This document shows, piece after piece, positions 6,212 through 11,408 of a DNA stretch of 11,408 bases (positions within the stretch are counted from its first letter, which is position 1; every line of letters begins with the position of its first letter). A program made the position numbers and the translations under genes. The DNA is from Candidatus Methanoperedentaceae archaeon (GTDB taxonomy: Archaea; Halobacteriota; Methanosarcinia; Methanosarcinales; Methanoperedenaceae): positions 1-11,408 of the forward strand of contig DAHXMQ010000176.1 in assembly GCA_027371625.1 (NCBI GenBank), given 5' to 3'. The notes beneath the pieces are model-generated. The model had not been told where the DNA came from. It searched no databases and saw nothing but the letters and a program-made list of their open reading frames with translations.

Positions 6212-6994
6212 ATGAATGATGTCGAAAATATAAAAAAGGAAATTCTCGAAATAAAATCAAAGCTGTCAGATATACAGACCGACTTAAATCGGTTCTTTGA
6301 TTTGGTGAAGCTGCAGCAGCATGAATCTGTCCTTTCAAGCATACAGAACAATTTTTCAAGTGCTCTCACGAGCTATGTTGCTGAGGATATCGAAAATGGT
6401 CTTGAAAGAAACATGGTAAGAAACTGTGAGATGCATGATACCTGTAAATCTATTTTCAATGGATTTCTGTATAAGAATGCAAACCTGCTGAAAAACAAAA
6501 AAGTGGATGAAGCCACCATTTCAAGAAACCAGCTTGAATTGCAGAACATGAGGAAAAATGCTCCAAAGAAGCAATGCGAGAAATGCTTTCTGGAAGTTTC
6601 AGGTCTCTTTAATAAGCAGGTTCTTTTGATGCGCTCGCTTCAAATTTACAGCACGGATGAAGAAAAAAAGAACAACATCTCAGTGCTTCCTGAAGATTTG
6701 GTGAGTTATATTTTTGAATCTCTGTCCAGCAAGCAGCGACTTCAGATTTTAAAAGCCGTGTCAGCAGAAGCAAAGTCCTTTTCCGCTTTCTCGGAAATTA
6801 CAGGACTGCGCGGCGGCAATTTGCTTTTTCACCTGCAGAAATTGCTCGACGCAGGATTGATCTTGCAGCGCCATGACAGAGGAGACTATATGATTACGGA
6901 GAAGGGATACAAAGTGCTAAGGTGTGTTAGCGAACTGCATCAAGCTCTGGAATCGTGCCGGAACGAACAAAGATTTAAACAAACAAGGACATAA
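6212..6994 (+). CDS. Winged-helix (ArsR-like) transcriptional regulator with Cys-pair sensor region
   Basis: A 260-residue protein. Residues about 1-45 are probably coiled coil (KKEILEIKSKLSDIQTDLNR). The middle holds two Cys pairs, Cys72-x5-Cys78 (NCEMHDTC) and Cys122-x2-Cys125 (QCEKC), spaced by an Arg/Lys/Asn-rich helix, which could bind a metal or iron-sulfur cluster. Residues about 165-240 form a winged helix: LSSKQRLQILKAV, FSEITGLRGGNLLFHLQKL as the likely recognition helix, and the wing GLILQRHDRGDYMITEKG. I do not recognise a named family for the sensor part. It lies 32 bp after the DUF2284 gene, with which it shares its leader and N-terminal sequence, and 18 bp before the ferredoxin gene. 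Autoregulation of this unit in response to redox state or metal is inference. Confidence 0.72.
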   Translation: MNDVENIKKEILEIKSKLSDIQTDLNRFFDLVKLQQHESVLSSIQNNFSSALTSYVAEDIENGLERNMVRNCEMHDTCKSIFNGFLYKNANLLKNKKVDEATISRNQLELQNMRKNAPKKQCEKCFLEVSGLFNKQVLLMRSLQIYSTDEEKKNNISVLPEDLVSYIFESLSSKQRLQILKAVSAEAKSFSAFSEITGLRGGNLLFHLQKLLDAGLILQRHDRGDYMITEKGYKVLRCVSELHQALESCRNEQRFKQTRT

Positions 6995-7012
6995 TAGCAT
7001 AGAGGTAAAATC

Positions 7013-7222
7013 ATGGCAGTAAAGAAATACGAAGCAGTAGTGACCATCGAAATAGACGAAGACAAATGCAACGGAGCAGGGGAATGTACCCAGGTCTGCC
7101 CTACGAATGTTTTTGATATAATAGAAGGAAAATCACATGCAACACGCGTGGAGGACTGCATCGAATGCTGCGCGTGCGTGGATGCATGTCCCACGAAAGC
7201 AATCAAGCACAGCTCTTGTTAG
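7013..7222 (+). CDS. Two-cluster ferredoxin, cluster I missing one Cys (probable [3Fe-4S]/[4Fe-4S])
   Basis: A 69-residue bacterial-type ferredoxin, a small soluble electron carrier. Cluster II is complete: Cys49, Cys52, Cys55 and Cys59 before Pro (CIECCACVDACP), with an extra Cys53. Cluster I reads CNGAGECTQVCP, with Cys19, Cys25 and Cys29 but Ala22 where the second ligand normally is; three ligands usually hold a [3Fe-4S] cluster. A GAGGT ribosome binding site 7 bp before ATG at 7013 supports the start. It closes the DUF2284-regulator-ferredoxin run. Its stop codon overlaps by 4 bp the stop codon of the convergent phosphoesterase gene. The partner oxidoreductase is not in the window. Confidence 0.88.
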   Translation: MAVKKYEAVVTIEIDEDKCNGAGECTQVCPTNVFDIIEGKSHATRVEDCIECCACVDACPTKAIKHSSC

Positions 7223-7896
7223 CGTCCAATTCTCAGCCTGAGCGCTAATTTTTCAGGAAGATTTGCCGCAAGCATATCTTCAATCACTTTTTCGATATCA
7301 TAACTTACCCTTTTGAGTTCGACTTTTCCTGAGGCAGTATCAAGAATCGCAAAGGCTGCGTCCGGGTTTCCATCCCTTGGCTGACCCACAGAACCGGGAT
7401 TAATAATAATGCCCTGAGCATATTCCTTTTTGAACTGGATATGGGTATGACCTAAGACAAGAACATTGCCTTCTATCACTTCGAGAAGCTCTGGCACTGC
7501 TGCATCGGGATAAACATACTCCTCGATATCGATTGGGCTTCCGTGAACAAGGACTATTCGTCTCCCTTGGGCAGTTATTGACTCAATATTTTTAAGTCCG
7601 CGCAGATAATCAACATTATCAGGCAATATGATATTTCGCGTCCACTCAAGAGCCTCGGCTGCATAAGGGTTGAAGCCGGAAGCATCTCCGGTAATCAGAG
7701 CCCTGTCGTGGTTCCCAAGGATTGAAATTATCTTTTTCTTTCTGAACAATCGAATCGTCTCATCGGGATACGGGTTGTAACCGACGATGTCGCCTGCATG
7801 CAATATTTTCTCAACTCCATTGCTTTCGAGAACTGAAAGCACCTCTTTTAGCGCGATAGCATTGGAATGAACATCCGCAATTATGCCAATCAGCAT
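7219..7896 (-). CDS. Metallophosphoesterase, YfcE/MJ0936-type phosphodiesterase
   Basis: A 225-residue calcineurin-like phosphoesterase with the full two-metal site: Asp8 and His10 (IADVHSN), Asp36 (HAGDIVGYN), Asn62-His63 (LGNHDRA), His118 (VLVHGSP) and His150/His152 (LGHTHIQF), then NPGSVGQPRDG at 166-176. This layout is that of the YfcE/MJ0936 group, which hydrolyses phosphodiesters with Mn or Ni in vitro; the natural substrate is unknown. I chose ATG at 7894-7896 because the family begins with this strand; an in-frame TTG at 7923 would add nine unrelated residues and overlap the divergent promoter. No ribosome binding site is seen. The gene ends inside the ferredoxin stop codon. Confidence 0.85.
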   Translation of the reverse strand: MLIGIIADVHSNAIALKEVLSVLESNGVEKILHAGDIVGYNPYPDETIRLFRKKKIISILGNHDRALITGDASGFNPYAAEALEWTRNIILPDNVDYLRGLKNIESITAQGRRIVLVHGSPIDIEEYVYPDAAVPELLEVIEGNVLVLGHTHIQFKKEYAQGIIINPGSVGQPRDGNPDAAFAILDTASGKVELKRVSYDIEKVIEDMLAANLPEKLALRLRIGR

Positions 7897-7903
7897 AAGA
7901 ATA

Positions 7904-7910
7904 GATATAC
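7904..7910 (+). promoter_or_regulatory. TATA box of the radical SAM gene
   Basis: GATATAC at 7904-7910 is centred about 26-27 bp before the ATG at 7935, which has no ribosome binding site, so the message is probably leaderless. It lies just behind the start of the divergent phosphoesterase gene. Confidence 0.4.
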
Positions 7911-7934
7911 AATGATTTCCCAAATAGTTGTTTG

Positions 7935-8273
7935 ATGAAAAAAGTAAGGGCTTCCATGGGAACCCTCGGAGTTCTCGGACTTGAGCTTGTAGAGATGGAT
8001 ACGCCTCCCACTACTGCTTATCTTCAGATATACACCGAAAAACGCTGCAACGCGAACTGCCTTTTCTGCGCACAGGCAAAAGGCTCAAGCGCCGAGCTAA
8101 CCCACATCGCAAGGGGCATGTATATGCCTGTCGGTCTTGGGCTTGTCGTGGAACGGCTTGGAATGGCATACGAGCGCGGCTATATTGCACGTGCCTGCAT
8201 CCAGACCGCGCTTTATGATAACTGGTGGGAGGATACGGTATATTTAATCAGAAGCATCCGTGAAAAAAAGTAA
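7935..8273 (+). CDS. Radical SAM protein, N-terminal part of a frameshifted gene
   Basis: This 112-residue frame carries the radical SAM signature Cys38-x3-Cys42-x2-Cys45 in KRCNANCLFC, which binds the [4Fe-4S] cluster that cleaves S-adenosylmethionine. It stops at TAA 8271-8273 right after a run of seven A (8263-8269). Removing one A joins it to the frame beginning at 8260 and gives a single 333-residue protein, so these are two parts of one gene broken by a +1 difference. The whole protein resembles the biotin-synthase-like radical SAM group. I suspect, with low confidence, the archaeal LipS-type lipoate synthases because of the C-terminal Cys pair in the second part. ATG at 7935 is supported by the TATA box 26 bp upstream; ATG at 7956 is an alternative. 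Confidence 0.75.
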   Translation: MKKVRASMGTLGVLGLELVEMDTPPTTAYLQIYTEKRCNANCLFCAQAKGSSAELTHIARGMYMPVGLGLVVERLGMAYERGYIARACIQTALYDNWWEDTVYLIRSIREKK

Positions 8274-8937
8274 TATCCCGGTCTCGCTTTCGGTTTTCCC
8301 GCTTAGTGACGGGCGATACGAAGAACTAAAAAAAATGGGCGTGAATGAAATCGTAATTCCGCTTGATGCCTGCACTCCGGAGTTATTTGAAAGAATAAAA
8401 GGGAAAAGCGCAGGCAGCCCTTATTCATGGGATACGCACATGGACGGAATAAAAAGGGCAGCGCGCATATTCGGAAAAGTAGGGACGCATCTTATAATAG
8501 GTCTCGGGGAGAGCGATGAGGATGCTGTCAGGCTCATTTCGGAGTTATGGCAGAACAATGTCAATCCTGCGCTATTTTCATACACGTATATTCCGGGAGC
8601 GCAGCTTATTGTGGGGAAAGACCATGCGGGGATGAAGCACTACCGCACAGTGCAGCTTGCACGGCACCTGATTGTGAAGGGAATGGTATCTTTTTCTGAT
8701 ATGCGATTCGAGGATGGCGCTCTTTGCGATTTCGGTGTAAGCAGGGATGAGATACTTTCGGTTATTGAGGGTGGCGAGGCTTTTCAGACATCGGGATGCC
8801 CTGACTGCAACCGCCCGATGGCAAACGAAACCTTTTCAAAAATATACAATTTCCCGCGAAAACCCAATGATAAGGAAGTAGAAGACATCAAGAAGGATCT
8901 GGGTTTAAGTCGGATTCTTAAATTTCGGGAATATTAA
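8260..8937 (+). CDS. Radical SAM protein, C-terminal part of a frameshifted gene
   Basis: The +1 frame continues the radical SAM barrel: NIPVSLSVFPLSDGRYEEL, then VNEIVIPLDACTPELFERI, and the later strand VGTHLIIGLGESDEDAVRLI, typical of the biotin-synthase-like barrel. The C-terminal region has a Cys pair, TSGCPDCNRPMANETF, then IYNFPRKP, possibly ligands of an auxiliary cluster. It lacks the CxxxCxxC cluster motif, which is in the preceding frame, so it could not work alone. The GTG at 8260 is in frame, but its neighbourhood shows no ribosome binding site; I regard it as the continuation of the gene starting at 7935. The stop TAA at 8935-8937 runs into a CCGCAGAT repeat. Confidence 0.75.
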   Translation: MKKSNIPVSLSVFPLSDGRYEELKKMGVNEIVIPLDACTPELFERIKGKSAGSPYSWDTHMDGIKRAARIFGKVGTHLIIGLGESDEDAVRLISELWQNNVNPALFSYTYIPGAQLIVGKDHAGMKHYRTVQLARHLIVKGMVSFSDMRFEDGALCDFGVSRDEILSVIEGGEAFQTSGCPDCNRPMANETFSKIYNFPRKPNDKEVEDIKKDLGLSRILKFREY

Positions 8938-8967
8938 CCGCAGATGAACCCGGATGAACGCAGATTA
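8936..8967 (+). repeat. CCGCAGAT-type dispersed repeat, copy 1
   Basis: AACCGCAGATGAACCCGGAT followed by GAACGCAGATTA: a short internally repetitive element, here starting on the stop codon of the radical SAM gene. Related copies lie at 9530-9560 (same strand) and 11212-11232 (opposite strand). Elements of this type are common in intergenic regions of environmental prokaryotes; their function is unknown. Confidence 0.75.
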
Positions 8968-9072
8968 AATGCATCGGCAAGCATGGAAAGGGCTGTTTTT
9001 ATCTACTTTAATCACATATCTTAGCAGTTCAGCGCGCCCCAGAGGAAAACAATGCAGCCTTATAATATTCAC

Positions 9073-9097
9073 CGCAAAGCACGCAAAGAACGCAAAG
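9073..9097 (+). repeat. CGCAAAG triplet array
   Basis: CGCAAAG occurs at 9073-9079, 9082-9088 and 9091-9097 with a 9 bp period. This is another short array of the kind common in intergenic DNA of environmental prokaryotes; its function is unknown. Confidence 0.65.
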
Positions 9098-9120
9098 CAG
9101 AGCAGCAATTTTTATAAACA

Positions 9121-9149
9121 ACGAACTCAATACGAACTCTTACGAACTC
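9121..9149 (+). repeat. ACGAACTC triplet array
   Basis: ACGAACTC occurs three times, at 9121-9128, 9132-9139 and 9142-9149, with starts 11 and 10 bp apart, close to one helical turn. It could be a protein-binding array or simply tandem duplication. Confidence 0.65.
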
Positions 9150-9233
9150 AGGACTAAATATTTTTAACTGTTTCGGCGCTCCGATAGAAACAGATGCAGC
9201 CATTGTTTCTGAGAGTGGCAAGCAAGGATAATC

Positions 9234-9305
9234 AACCACGGAGGACACAGAGAGCGCAGAGATTTGTATTTTTGTTTCTCTGTGTCCTCTGTGCGCTCTG
9301 TGGTT
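9234..9305. repeat. Long inverted repeat (hairpin) of CCACGGAGGACACAGAG type
   Basis: Two 29 bp arms, 9234-9262 and 9277-9305, pair with 6 mismatches around a 14-base loop. The arms are built from short GGACACAGAG/GCGCAGAG units, the well-known dispersed ACCACGGAGGACACAGAG family. A transcript through here would fold strongly. Confidence 0.7.
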
Positions 9306-9378
9306 TATGTTCATCGGCGAGCTTGGAAAAGGTTACCGCACCATCGCACCCGGAGCCGCAGCGGGAGGGCGCGCGTGT

Positions 9379-9396
9379 GGGAGGGGCGGGTCGGGG
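9379..9396 (+). other. G-quadruplex-type motif
   Basis: GGG-A-GGGG-C-GGG-TC-GGGG satisfies the four G-run, short-loop pattern for an intramolecular quadruplex on the plus strand. It sits in a strongly G-rich stretch (about 9361-9420) inside otherwise AT-rich intergenic DNA. Whether it folds in the cell is not visible from sequence. Confidence 0.55.
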
Positions 9397-9529
9397 TTAG
9401 AGAAGAGGGGAGGCTGGGATTTGAGAGAATGGGCATGAGGGTTTTTATCGCCTTGAACCTGCTACATATATTTTGACAGTCTGGCGCGCCCGATAGAAAA
9501 CGATGCTGCCACTGCTTCTGAAAAAAACG

Positions 9530-9560
9530 AACCGCAGATAAATGTGGATGAATGCAGATT
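9530..9560 (+). repeat. CCGCAGAT-type dispersed repeat, copy 2
   Basis: AACCGCAGATAAATGTGGAT followed by GAATGCAGATT. It matches the copy at 8936-8967 and, in inverted orientation, the copy at 11212-11232. The HEPN gene lies between this copy and the inverted one. Confidence 0.75.
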
Positions 9561-9681
9561 TGTTGTTTGGCTTTATTTTTGAGAAAGAAGTATTATGATT
9601 TATTTCATTTTTCAGTATTGCATTTTGCCGATATGATGGTTGCGCGTTCGCAGGATGTTCAGCGTGTTGATAACGCAAGAA

Positions 9682-9709
9682 TTTAAACCGTAATAATACC
9701 TTTACGGAG
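9682..9709 (+). promoter_or_regulatory. HEPN gene promoter with inverted repeat overlapping the ribosome binding site
   Basis: TTTAAA at 9682-9687 is a probable TATA box about 30 bp before the ATG. CCGTAA at 9688-9693 and TTACGG at 9702-9707 form a 6 bp inverted repeat with an 8 bp spacer, and the right arm overlaps the GGAG ribosome binding site at 9706-9709. It may be an operator or an RNA stem hiding the site; both are inference. Confidence 0.4.
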
Positions 9710-9714
9710 AAGAT

Positions 9715-11088
9715 ATGTTAGTCAATGAAAATGAAATTCGTAGTTTGCTGCAAGCATTAGCAGATGTGATAAAAAAAACTATAGATAATGAAAGAGCTAA
9801 TGGAACTCTTCAACCAGAGGAAGTTGAATTTTCCCATTGGAAAGTGAATCAGTTCACTTATGGCGATAATGGTATTACTTATGGAGGTGCTATAAGTGAA
9901 ACTGTTACAAAACCATCATGGTTCAGAGCACATAGAAAACTCGAAAAGACAATAAAACAATTACCTGAATATAGTGATGTCTTAGATCATTTGACTTCAA
10001 TTTTAGAGGGCGACCAGCAAACTCCATACTATATTGAAAGATTTATAAGCAAATTAATTTATAATATTTTGAACATTAAAGTTGACGAGACACTGGCTAA
10101 TAACTTAATAATCACTTTAATAAAAGACTTAAAAAAAGAGCCAGTGATGTGTGGTTCGGAAGCTGAGTTGCAAGGAATTATCTTACGACCAGATGAAATA
10201 GAGATAAGTCATGGCACAATTTTAAGAAAGCCACGAGTGGAAGATTTAGAAAAAGAGATTCCAGTTTATGATTTTATGCCCTTACATCATTTACCCCATC
10301 CTTCTGCTTATTTGAAAATAGAGTTTCTCGGAAGGAATGCCAGAGAGATACAAATTAAAGTCGATACTGCTGTAACAATATTGAGGTTGTTCAAAACTGG
10401 AAGCGTAAGATATACAACTTATAGAATGTACTCTGAATCTATAACTGGATTCATTGGAGGTACTCTAACATCTGGCGATACAAGTCCTGCTCAAGAAACT
10501 TACATTGTGAGAGAGGAAGATACGAAAGAATTGCAAAATTTTTGGGAGAGAATTTCATCTTACATACCAGATGCGTTTTTGGAAACATATACAGGCAAAG
10601 TGGATCATGTTGCAATAGCGTATAAACGCTACACCGACTCTTTGAAGCAGGATGGTATAATGGAGCGGAGAATCGCAAATGCTATAATGGGTTTGGAAGC
10701 TTTGTTTTTGAAATCTGGAGGAGAACTACAAGAGCTTCAATATCGTTTAAGCCTCAGAGTTGGAAAGTTACTTGCGAATTTTTCACAAGATCCAATTCAA
10801 GTCAAAAAAACAATAAAAGATGCATACAGAGTCAGAAGCATATTCACTCATGGAGGGCAGCTTGGCTATAATGAGAAAAGGAAATTGGAATCAAAATATA
10901 AAGAGATGAGAGGCCTATTATTATCCATTCTCGATTATTTGAGAATCTCTTTAATCATTTCCATAACAATAAACATAGAAAAAGATGAATTTATTGATAT
11001 TATTGATGATTCATTAATTATCGAAAAAAGTAATGAGAGATTAAAAGGACTTCTAAGTTCAGCAAAATACATTTTAGAGTGCCAATAA
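9715..11088 (+). CDS. Apea-like HEPN-domain protein (putative ribonuclease)
   Basis: A 457-residue predicted cytoplasmic protein. The C-terminal part, about residues 300-420, resembles an Apea-like HEPN domain: helices RRIANAIMGLEALFLKSGGE, LQYRLSLRVGKLLANF, and then the R-x4-H motif RSIFTHGG with Arg374 and His379, the active-site pattern of HEPN ribonucleases. The first ~290 residues (beta-rich middle with KIEFLGRNAREIQIKVDTAV) are not recognised. HEPN proteins often act in toxin-antitoxin, abortive-infection or CRISPR-linked RNA cleavage; that role is inferred here. GGAG at 9706-9709 supports ATG at 9715. The gene is clearly richer in A+T (about one third GC in its first lines) than the alanine dehydrogenase or radical SAM genes. 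It stands alone between inverted copies of a dispersed repeat, which suggests horizontal acquisition. Confidence 0.7.
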   Translation: MLVNENEIRSLLQALADVIKKTIDNERANGTLQPEEVEFSHWKVNQFTYGDNGITYGGAISETVTKPSWFRAHRKLEKTIKQLPEYSDVLDHLTSILEGDQQTPYYIERFISKLIYNILNIKVDETLANNLIITLIKDLKKEPVMCGSEAELQGIILRPDEIEISHGTILRKPRVEDLEKEIPVYDFMPLHHLPHPSAYLKIEFLGRNAREIQIKVDTAVTILRLFKTGSVRYTTYRMYSESITGFIGGTLTSGDTSPAQETYIVREEDTKELQNFWERISSYIPDAFLETYTGKVDHVAIAYKRYTDSLKQDGIMERRIANAIMGLEALFLKSGGELQELQYRLSLRVGKLLANFSQDPIQVKKTIKDAYRVRSIFTHGGQLGYNEKRKLESKYKEMRGLLLSILDYLRISLIISITINIEKDEFIDIIDDSLIIEKSNERLKGLLSSAKYILECQ

Positions 11089-11326
11089 ATATATTCTTTG
11101 CTTTGCATCATATCTCCTTCAATTTCTCAGGGATTAAGTCGCCATTATACCGTGCTAAACACTCAAGAACTCTACCGCAAAACATCCTATGCAAAAAGAT
11201 GTTCAGCCACAAATCTGCGTTTATCTGCGGTTTGTTTCTATAGATATTCTGGTAGCGTCGAACCTCGCCATAACAATACCGCAATCTTAATTTACTATCC
11301 AAACAAAATTACAGCAGGGGAAAACA
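11089..11326. other. Intergenic region after the HEPN gene
   Basis: This 238 bp stretch has no convincing gene. It contains the inverted CCGCAGAT copy at 11212-11232 and an AT-rich stretch at about 11285-11300 that may hold the promoter of the next gene. Confidence 0.5.
11212..11232 (-). repeat. CCGCAGAT-type dispersed repeat, copy 3 (inverted)
   Basis: On the minus strand this reads AACCGCAGATAAACGCAGAT(T), the clean form of the element at 8936-8967 and 9530-9560, but in the opposite orientation. Confidence 0.75.
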
Positions 11327-11408
11327 ATGGAAATCACAGAAGAAATCTTCGAATTCGCGGATGAAATCGGTCCCGAAAAGATAGTGCATCTATACGAGCC
11401 GAGAACGA
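11327..11408 (+). CDS. N-terminus of a probable Glu/Leu/Phe/Val dehydrogenase, partial
   Basis: The gene starts at ATG 11327 after a GCAGGGG ribosome binding site and runs off the window; 27 codons are visible (MEITEEIFEFADEIGPEKIV then HLYEPRT). The pattern IFEFADEIGPEKIVHLYEPRT resembles the start of Leu/Glu dehydrogenases, where an HxxxxTGL segment precedes the substrate domain. If correct, it would be a second amino-acid dehydrogenase in the window besides alanine dehydrogenase. With so few residues, the family call is tentative; that a gene starts here is much surer. Confidence 0.5.
   Translation, partial: MEITEEIFEFADEIGPEKIVHLYEPRT

Larger units (their letters stand above)
8972..9332 (+). 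repeat. Two copies of a CATCGGC..AGC..TGGAAA element
   Basis: CATCGGCAAGCATGGAAAG at 8972-8990 and CATCGGCGAGCTTGGAAAAG at 9312-9331 are near-identical. Each comes shortly after one of the short-unit arrays (CCGCAGAT or the hairpin), suggesting that they are parts of the same composite unit. Coordinates span both copies. Confidence 0.55.
9032..9521 (+). repeat. Three direct copies of a ~40 bp GGCGCGCCCGATAGAAAA element
   Basis: Copies lie at 9032-9059, 9175-9212 and 9483-9521. The shared core is GGCGCGCCCGATAGAAAACG then ATGCAGCC, and copies 2 and 3 continue with ATTGTTTCTGA/ACTGCTTCTGA. Copies 1 and 3 also share the leader GTTTTTATC...ACATAT...CAGT over about 40 bp upstream. Each copy is followed within ~10-30 bp by a short-unit array, so the region repeats as a composite module. 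The span covers all copies. Confidence 0.6.
8938..9714. other. Gene-free mosaic repeat region between the radical SAM and HEPN genes
   Basis: No convincing gene is present in these 777 bp; short open frames follow repeats and lack family features. In order: a CCGCAGAT repeat; a ~20 bp element at 8972-8990; a ~28-40 bp element at 9032-9059; three CGCAAAG units at 9073-9097; three ACGAACTC units at 9121-9149; a second ~40 bp element at 9175-9212; a long hairpin at 9234-9305; a second ~20 bp element at 9312-9332; a G-rich stretch with a quadruplex-type motif at 9379-9396; a third ~40 bp element at 9483-9521; and a CCGCAGAT copy at 9530-9560. The last ~150 bp is AT-rich and carries the HEPN promoter. 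Confidence 0.65.

Noticed and set aside
8262..8270. Programmed -1 frameshift at the A AAA AAG heptamer in the radical SAM gene
   Set aside because: The heptamer is in the right register for -1 slippage, but the downstream barrel lies in the +1 frame, so -1 slippage would not join the two parts. Transcriptional slippage or an indel remains possible.
8936..9149. CRISPR array
   Set aside because: The repeats here are short, tandem or dispersed and lack uniform spacers of about 30-40 bp; no cas gene is present.
9194..9400. Open frames across the repeat region (for example 8969-9157, 9194-9400, 9445-9678)
   Set aside because: They read through repeat arrays, the hairpin and the G-rich island, have low-complexity translations (such as RTQRAQRF) and no suitable ribosome binding sites.
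11108..11302. 64-codon minus-strand open frame after the HEPN gene
   Set aside because: Part of its translation (KPQINADL) is simply the CCGCAGAT repeat, and the rest matches no family I recognise. It could be a remnant of a lost gene, but support is too thin.

Overview
The window looks like a chromosomal segment of a methanogen- or ANME-type euryarchaeon, probably Methanosarcinales-like. This rests on gene content: a small siroheme sulfite-reductase-like protein, an archaeal-type alanine dehydrogenase, a DUF234 archaeal ATPase, an MTH865-family protein and a DUF2284 protein. Several promoters also have an archaeal TATA box about 25 bp before a start codon with no Shine-Dalgarno sequence. No rRNA, tRNA, CRISPR array or transposase was recognised. 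The organism assignment is inference.

Left part (1-3550): a partial sulfite-reductase-like gene (minus) diverges from alanine dehydrogenase (plus). Tail to tail with the latter is a DUF234 ATPase (minus). Beyond the ATPase lies a second, degraded copy of the last ~120 bp of the alanine dehydrogenase gene. The ATPase is thus bracketed by direct repeats of the end of its neighbour, as if it had been inserted or had recombined there.

Middle-left (3552-4968): three co-directional minus-strand genes, vapB, vapC and a TIR-domain protein. They form a small toxin-antitoxin plus putative NADase cluster, with a clear inverted-repeat operator and leaderless promoter in front of vapB.

Middle (5088-7222): an MTH865-family gene (minus) with a good terminator diverges from a compact three-gene plus-strand unit. 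That unit encodes a Cys-rich DUF2284 protein, a winged-helix regulator with two Cys pairs, and a two-cluster ferredoxin lacking one cluster ligand. The first two genes start with near-identical leader and N-terminal sequence. The set looks like a redox or metal-responsive unit.

Right part (7219-8937): a YfcE/MJ0936-type metallophosphoesterase (minus) overlaps the ferredoxin stop and diverges from a radical SAM gene that is broken by one extra base in a run of seven A.

Far right (8938-11408): about 780 bp without a gene, built from mosaic repeats (three copies of a ~40 bp element, two of a ~20 bp element, short CCGCAGAT/CGCAAAG/ACGAACTC arrays, a long hairpin and a G-quadruplex-type motif). 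Next is an AT-rich gene for an Apea-like HEPN protein, flanked by inverted copies of the CCGCAGAT repeat, and finally the first 27 codons of a probable amino-acid dehydrogenase.

The best candidates for unusual biology are the TIR/VapBC cluster, the repeat-flanked HEPN cassette, the ATPase bracketed by alanine dehydrogenase 3' ends, and the Cys-rich regulator/ferredoxin unit.
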